Of a stretch of 64,000 nt of DNA, positions 60,720-64,000 are shown one piece after another. The stretch is taken from contig NZ_NJFZ01000015.1 of assembly GCF_002270355.1 (NCBI RefSeq), positions 248,001-312,000 of the forward strand. Direction: 5' to 3'. Under the pieces are notes generated by a model. That model was given only the letters and a program-made list of their open reading frames with translations, made no database searches and was not told where the DNA came from. Position 1 is the first letter of the stretch; each line of letters starts with the position of its first letter. The stretch is from Flectobacillus sp. BAB-3569. GTDB taxonomy: Bacteria > Bacteroidota > Bacteroidia > Cytophagales > Spirosomataceae. Both the position numbers and the translations under genes were made by a program.

Positions 60720-60924
60720 TTTTGAGCCTTTGGCTTTCAGCTTTGGGCATTCGGCAAAAACATATCTATCGTAAATAAAAAACATTTTAACACTCTTTGC
60801 CTTGTGCCTGTTGCCTAGTGCCTAAACTCATAAGTCAAATCTAATTGTGCACGATTACTTAATAGATTAGTAAGTAAAATTTACATTCATAATTCATCAC
60901 TCACAATTCCGCAATCATATTTAA
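60720..60924. repeat. Heptad-phase tracts downstream of the aminotransferase
   Basis: 60726-60748 matches the complement of 21201-21223 at 21 of 23 bases. At ~60800-60835 the words TTTGCCT, TGTGCCT, GTTGCCT, AGTGCCT pass without break of phase into AAACTCA and TAAGTCA. GCACGATTACTTAA (60849-60862) repeats 21245-21258, and 60891-60924 is a third copy (29 of 34) of the dispersed element at 58931. Confidence 0.75.
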
Positions 60925-60958
60925 AACCCCTGTTTTGGTTCTTCCAAGCAGGGGTTTT
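60923..60958 (+). terminator. Terminator between aminotransferase and NhaD genes
   Basis: AAAACCCCTG and CAGGGGTTTT form a perfect 10-bp stem with a 16-base loop. It covers the first codons of the longest open frame of the next gene, which argues for the later start at 61019. Confidence 0.75.
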
Positions 60959-61018
60959 GACTTTATATTGTATTTTGGTACCTTCGAAACTCTATCGAGT
61001 ATCATTATCCCTTTTATC

Positions 61019-62308
61019 ATGCTATCAGGAATCGTTATTTTATTCACCCTTGGCTATTTGGCCATTGCCCTTGAACATCCTATCAAAATTAACAAAACGG
61101 CAACGGCCTTGCTCACAGGCGTGGCTTGCTGGACAGTATATGCGCTCGGAAGTGCTAATGAATCTGAAAAGGTAGTCGACGAGCTTTCGCATCATTTGGG
61201 AAGTGTTGCCGAAATCCTATTTTTCTTACTAGGTGCCATGACTATTGTGGAGTTGGTAGACGCCCATCATGGGTTTAAACTTATTACCGACCGCATTACT
61301 TCCAAAAACAAAGTAACACTTCTTTGGATTTTAGGACTCATTACGTTTTTCCTTTCTGCTGCCTTAGACAACCTAACTACAGCCATTGTTATGATCTCGG
61401 TGGTTCGCAAACTCATAAAAGAGCCTGAGACTCGTAAGCTTTTTGCAGGTATCGTAATCATTGCTGCCAATGCAGGTGGAGCGTGGTCGCCAATTGGGGA
61501 TGTTACCACTACGATGCTATGGATTGGAGGACAAATTACAGCAGGTAATATTATGAAAGGTTTATTTTTACCAAGCTTGATTTCTTTATTAATTCCTCTT
61601 TTGTTTATGACTTCTCGTCTAAAAGGAAAAGTAAAAGCTTTACCTGCCAATGAGGAACAATATTCGCCCGAAAATACGCATCAGCTCATTGTAGAGGCTC
61701 AAAACTCAACTATTATGCTTGTGGTAGGTTTGGGGTGTTTGTTGTTTGTGCCTGTTTTCAAAACCATTACCCACTTACCTCCTTACATGGGCATATTACT
61801 AGGATTAGGTATCGTTTGGGTTGTTTCTGAAATTTTACACAGTGGTAAAGACGAAGAAGATCGTAAGCCTTTTTCGGTGGCACATGCCCTCAGCAAAATC
61901 GATACGTCGAGTATTCTATTCTTCTTGGGAATTCTAATTGCTATCGCAGCCCTCGAGTCTACGCATTTGCTTTCAGACTTGGCTATGTGGATGGATAAAA
62001 CTATTGGTAATCAAGATATTATTGTAACTACAATTGGATTAGCCTCTGCCGTTATCGACAACGTTCCTTTAGTGGCCGCCTCGATGGGTATGTATGACTT
62101 AGCTCAATATCCTGTTGACAGTAAACTTTGGGAATTCATGGCCTACTGTGCTGGTACAGGCGGAAGCATTCTAATCATCGGTTCGGCGGCAGGTGTGGCC
62201 GTAATGGGTATGGAGAAAATTGATTTTATCTGGTATATGCGCAAAATCAGTCTTCCCGCCCTCTTGGGTTATTTTGCAGGCATTGCAGTGTTTTTATTGC
62301 TTTATTAG
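61019..62308 (+). CDS. nhaD: NhaD-type sodium/proton antiporter
   Basis: A 429-residue transporter of the ArsB/NhaD superfamily with about eleven helices, exporting Na+ (or Li+) for H+. ELVDAHHGFKLITDRI, FFLSAALDNLTTAIVMISVV, NAGGAWSPIGDVTTTMLWIG and IDNVPLVAASMGMYDLAQYP are NhaD signatures, with the buried Asp and Thr residues used for ion transport. The start MLSGIVILFTLGYLAIALEH was chosen over an upstream TTG because a terminator hairpin lies over the longer version. It has its own strong terminator. Confidence 0.93.
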   Translation: MLSGIVILFTLGYLAIALEHPIKINKTATALLTGVACWTVYALGSANESEKVVDELSHHLGSVAEILFFLLGAMTIVELVDAHHGFKLITDRITSKNKVTLLWILGLITFFLSAALDNLTTAIVMISVVRKLIKEPETRKLFAGIVIIAANAGGAWSPIGDVTTTMLWIGGQITAGNIMKGLFLPSLISLLIPLLFMTSRLKGKVKALPANEEQYSPENTHQLIVEAQNSTIMLVVGLGCLLFVPVFKTITHLPPYMGILLGLGIVWVVSEILHSGKDEEDRKPFSVAHALSKIDTSSILFFLGILIAIAALESTHLLSDLAMWMDKTIGNQDIIVTTIGLASAVIDNVPLVAASMGMYDLAQYPVDSKLWEFMAYCAGTGGSILIIGSAAGVAVMGMEKIDFIWYMRKISLPALLGYFAGIAVFLLLY

Positions 62309-62330
62309 AGTCTAAAGCCTCCTTTCCACA

Positions 62331-62370
62331 ATGCGCTCTATATTTTCAACAAAATATAGAGCGCATTTTT
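62331..62370 (+). terminator. Terminator of nhaD
   Basis: ATGCGCTCTATATTTT and its exact complement flank CAAC and run into TTTTT; a strong intrinsic terminator 22 bases after the stop. Confidence 0.9.
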
Positions 62371-62526
62371 ATTAAAATACGCCTAAAGTTCAGTAATAAA
62401 ATCGAACAGTTCACGGAAAAGAATTTAGGTTTCACACCATAATATAGTTGTTTCACTCCGTTTTCAATATCCTATTTTCAAGAGCCAAAGTTATAGAGGT
62501 GAATTAAACATTAATCCTTTATACTT

Positions 62527-63462
62527 ATGAAAAACCTTAAAAAAACAGGACTAGCCTTATTAGGCTTCGTATTACTTGGCTTGAGCGCATGCTCAAAAGA
62601 CGAAGAAAACAACACGGTCATGACAAAAGACATCACAGATGTTGCCATTGCAGACCCACAATTTAGCACCTTAGTTTCTGCTTTAACCAAAGCTAATTTA
62701 GTCACTGCGCTGAAAGCAACAGGACCATTTACGGTATTTGCGCCCAACAATACAGCATTTACAAAAGCGGGTATTACTAGTCTGGATGGTATTAATAACA
62801 CTGACCTTACCAATATCCTAACCAACCATGTGGTTTCGGGAGAAGTAATGGCAGCCAATGTAACTTCGGGTACTGTACCAACGCTCAACTCTAGTAGCCC
62901 GATTTACATTTCGAAAAATGCAGATGGTGTATTTATCAATGGTAATATCAAAGTTATTGCTACGGATGTGGATGCTTCAAACGGTGTAATTCATGTAATT
63001 GATAATGTGATTACTCCTCCTACTAAAAACTTGGTTACTATTGCAGCAGAAAACAGCAACTTCTCAGAACTTGTAAGTCTAGTGACTGCTGCCGACCCAG
63101 CTGTAGTAACTGCTCTATCTCAGGCTTCAGCAAGTGGATTGACAGTTTTTGCTCCTACGAATGCCGCTTTTACAGAACTTTATAAAACTGTTCCAAAAGC
63201 AACCTTGTTAGACCCAGCCAATCGTACGTTATTGACCAATGTATTGTTGTACCATGTCGTACCAGGACGTGTGTTCTCAACAGACCTACCAAATGTTTCG
63301 GGTGAGGTTGCAACCGCTAATTCGGCAGCGAAAGTGACATTCAACTTATCAGGTGGAGCTAAAGTGATTGGCAAATCAAGCGGAAACTCAAATATTACCT
63401 CAGCTAATATTTTGGCTACAAATGGCGTAATCCATGTAATTGACAAAGTATTGTTACCATAA
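62527..63462 (+). CDS. Fasciclin (FAS1) domain lipoprotein
   Basis: A 311-residue lipoprotein with lipobox LSAC (Cys at 22) and acidic residues after it. Two FAS1 domains follow: DPQFSTLVSALTKANLVTAL with FTVFAPNNTAFTKAGI and NGVIHVIDNVITPP, and NSNFSELVSLVTAADPAVVT with LTVFAPTNAAFTELYK, LLYHVVPGRVFSTDL and NGVIHVIDKVLLP. FAS1 domains mediate surface adhesion. Both copies are full length and carry the H1 and H2 boxes. Confidence 0.93.
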   Translation: MKNLKKTGLALLGFVLLGLSACSKDEENNTVMTKDITDVAIADPQFSTLVSALTKANLVTALKATGPFTVFAPNNTAFTKAGITSLDGINNTDLTNILTNHVVSGEVMAANVTSGTVPTLNSSSPIYISKNADGVFINGNIKVIATDVDASNGVIHVIDNVITPPTKNLVTIAAENSNFSELVSLVTAADPAVVTALSQASASGLTVFAPTNAAFTELYKTVPKATLLDPANRTLLTNVLLYHVVPGRVFSTDLPNVSGEVATANSAAKVTFNLSGGAKVIGKSSGNSNITSANILATNGVIHVIDKVLLP

Positions 63463-63575
63463 ATAGTAGATAGTGTCTTTACTTAGCCCTCGTCGACCTT
63501 GGACGGGGGTTATTTATTTTCAAACATACCAGTACTCAAAACCGTTATCGATATACCACTCTTTCTTCTCAATTT

Positions 63576-64000
63576 ATGCAAAGTCTATATGCTCATTCAT
63601 TTCGATTTTTGTGGGTTCTAATCCTCACGGTGTATTCTTTTGCCAATACACTCGTTACCGAAACCCTCAGCTACTATCCTATCCCATTAAAAGAACCGGA
63701 GCTACTGTTCTTGTTTTTCCTCTTGATTTTGGGTATTTGGGAAGGTAATAGGCTTATTTACTTATTTATTTCCCGTTTTCATTATCCCAAATTATGGTAT
63801 AAACTCCTGCTAGGTATGGCAAGCAGTATTTTGCTTACTGCTATTTTAGCTGTTGGGTTAGGATACATTTTTGCAAATACTTGGGATGTTAGACCCAGTG
63901 ATAATTTTGGTTTGCTGATCAAACTATTTTTGATGTTTGCTTTCAGAATCAACCTTTTTCTCAACATTCTCAATACGATTTATTTGTACGTGCATGAATT
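63576..64000 (+). CDS. Sensor histidine kinase of the LytS/YehU type, N-terminal part (cut by window end)
   Basis: An open frame from the ATG at 63576 runs off the window end (141 codons seen). It encodes MQSLYAHSFRFLWVLILTVY and further hydrophobic segments, giving four membrane helices (about residues 8-28, 45-65, 82-105 and 118-138), with IPLKEPELLFLFFLLILGIW and FRINLFLNILNTIYLYVHE. The last phrase resembles the membrane end of Bacteroidota LytS-like kinases (N.F.n.i.ai.fy....), just before the kinase domain. The kinase part is outside the window, so the call is tentative. Overlapping frames in this stretch are shadows. Confidence 0.6.
   Translation, partial: MQSLYAHSFRFLWVLILTVYSFANTLVTETLSYYPIPLKEPELLFLFFLLILGIWEGNRLIYLFISRFHYPKLWYKLLLGMASSILLTAILAVGLGYIFANTWDVRPSDNFGLLIKLFLMFAFRINLFLNILNTIYLYVHE

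Noticed and set aside
60935-61018. TTG start extending NhaD by 28 residues
   Set aside because: The extension overlaps a terminator hairpin and adds residues unlike the family's N-terminus.
63473-63748. 91-residue open frame after the fasciclin gene
   Set aside because: It overlaps, in another frame, the hydrophobic frame starting at 63576, which is open to the window end and looks like a sensor-kinase membrane domain. The 91-residue frame has no family features.

Overview
The window is chromosomal DNA from an AT-rich member of the Bacteroidota, most likely of the Cytophagales type. The signs are a type IX secretion sorting domain on a giant secreted protein, OmpA proteins with PD40 propellers, a TonB-dependent receptor with a carboxypeptidase-like N-terminal domain, many short lipoproteins, DUF3667, DUF4397 and DUF2157-like families, and promoters of the TTG-N(about 20)-TAnnTTTG type instead of Shine-Dalgarno leaders. 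The genus is not resolved. No rRNA, tRNA or CRISPR array was seen.

Layout. 1-2.8 kb: end of a GH31 glycosidase, a GH9 cellulase and a small lipoprotein. 3-9.5 kb: a DUF2157-like membrane protein, an AraC regulator divergent from an aldehyde dehydrogenase and its DUF779 partner, a frameshifted PIN-domain toxin module, and a zinc alcohol dehydrogenase. 9.7-18.9 kb, all on the minus strand: a TonB receptor, an M1 peptidase, a BlaR-like/BlaI-like pair with two matching operators, a small membrane protein and a GH28 pectinase-type enzyme. 19.3-21.9 kb: an OxyR-type regulator divergent from a mycobacterial-type AhpC and an AhpD-like protein, with a clear operator between them. 22.2-35.6 kb, all minus: an SGNH/MBOAT acylation pair, a DUF3352-like protein, a flavin oxidoreductase, GT2 and acyltransferase-3 genes that look like surface-glycan work, then two tandem OmpA/PD40 paralogues. 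36-42.4 kb: rpe, a small barrel protein, ligA, dapA, a Dabb protein, a lipoprotein and an esterase. 42.8-46 kb: a decayed island with a DUF5958-like pseudogene, an IS5-type element, a complete IS3-type element and a gene fragment split by it. 46.3-58.7 kb: a DUF4397 lipoprotein, a U32 protein overlapped by a frameshifted ferredoxin, a 1785-residue T9SS cargo protein, a lactonase, a PepSY-like lipoprotein, SbcD and a split DUF3667 gene. 59.4-64 kb: an aminotransferase, NhaD, a fasciclin lipoprotein and the start of a LytS-type sensor kinase.

Two patterns cut across the window. First, many gene-free stretches carry degenerate tracts with a strict 7-base period, built from a few recurring words (NNYTCAN and GGCTTTN types). 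They often occur as inverted pairs and include near-identical copies up to 58 kb apart. I know no name for them, and they are the best candidate for something undescribed. Second, four genes (PIN toxin, ferredoxin, DUF3667, IS3 orfA) are each broken by the loss of exactly one base in an A/T homopolymer. This looks more like homopolymer under-calling than four independent mutations, but slippage-based variation cannot be excluded from the sequence alone.
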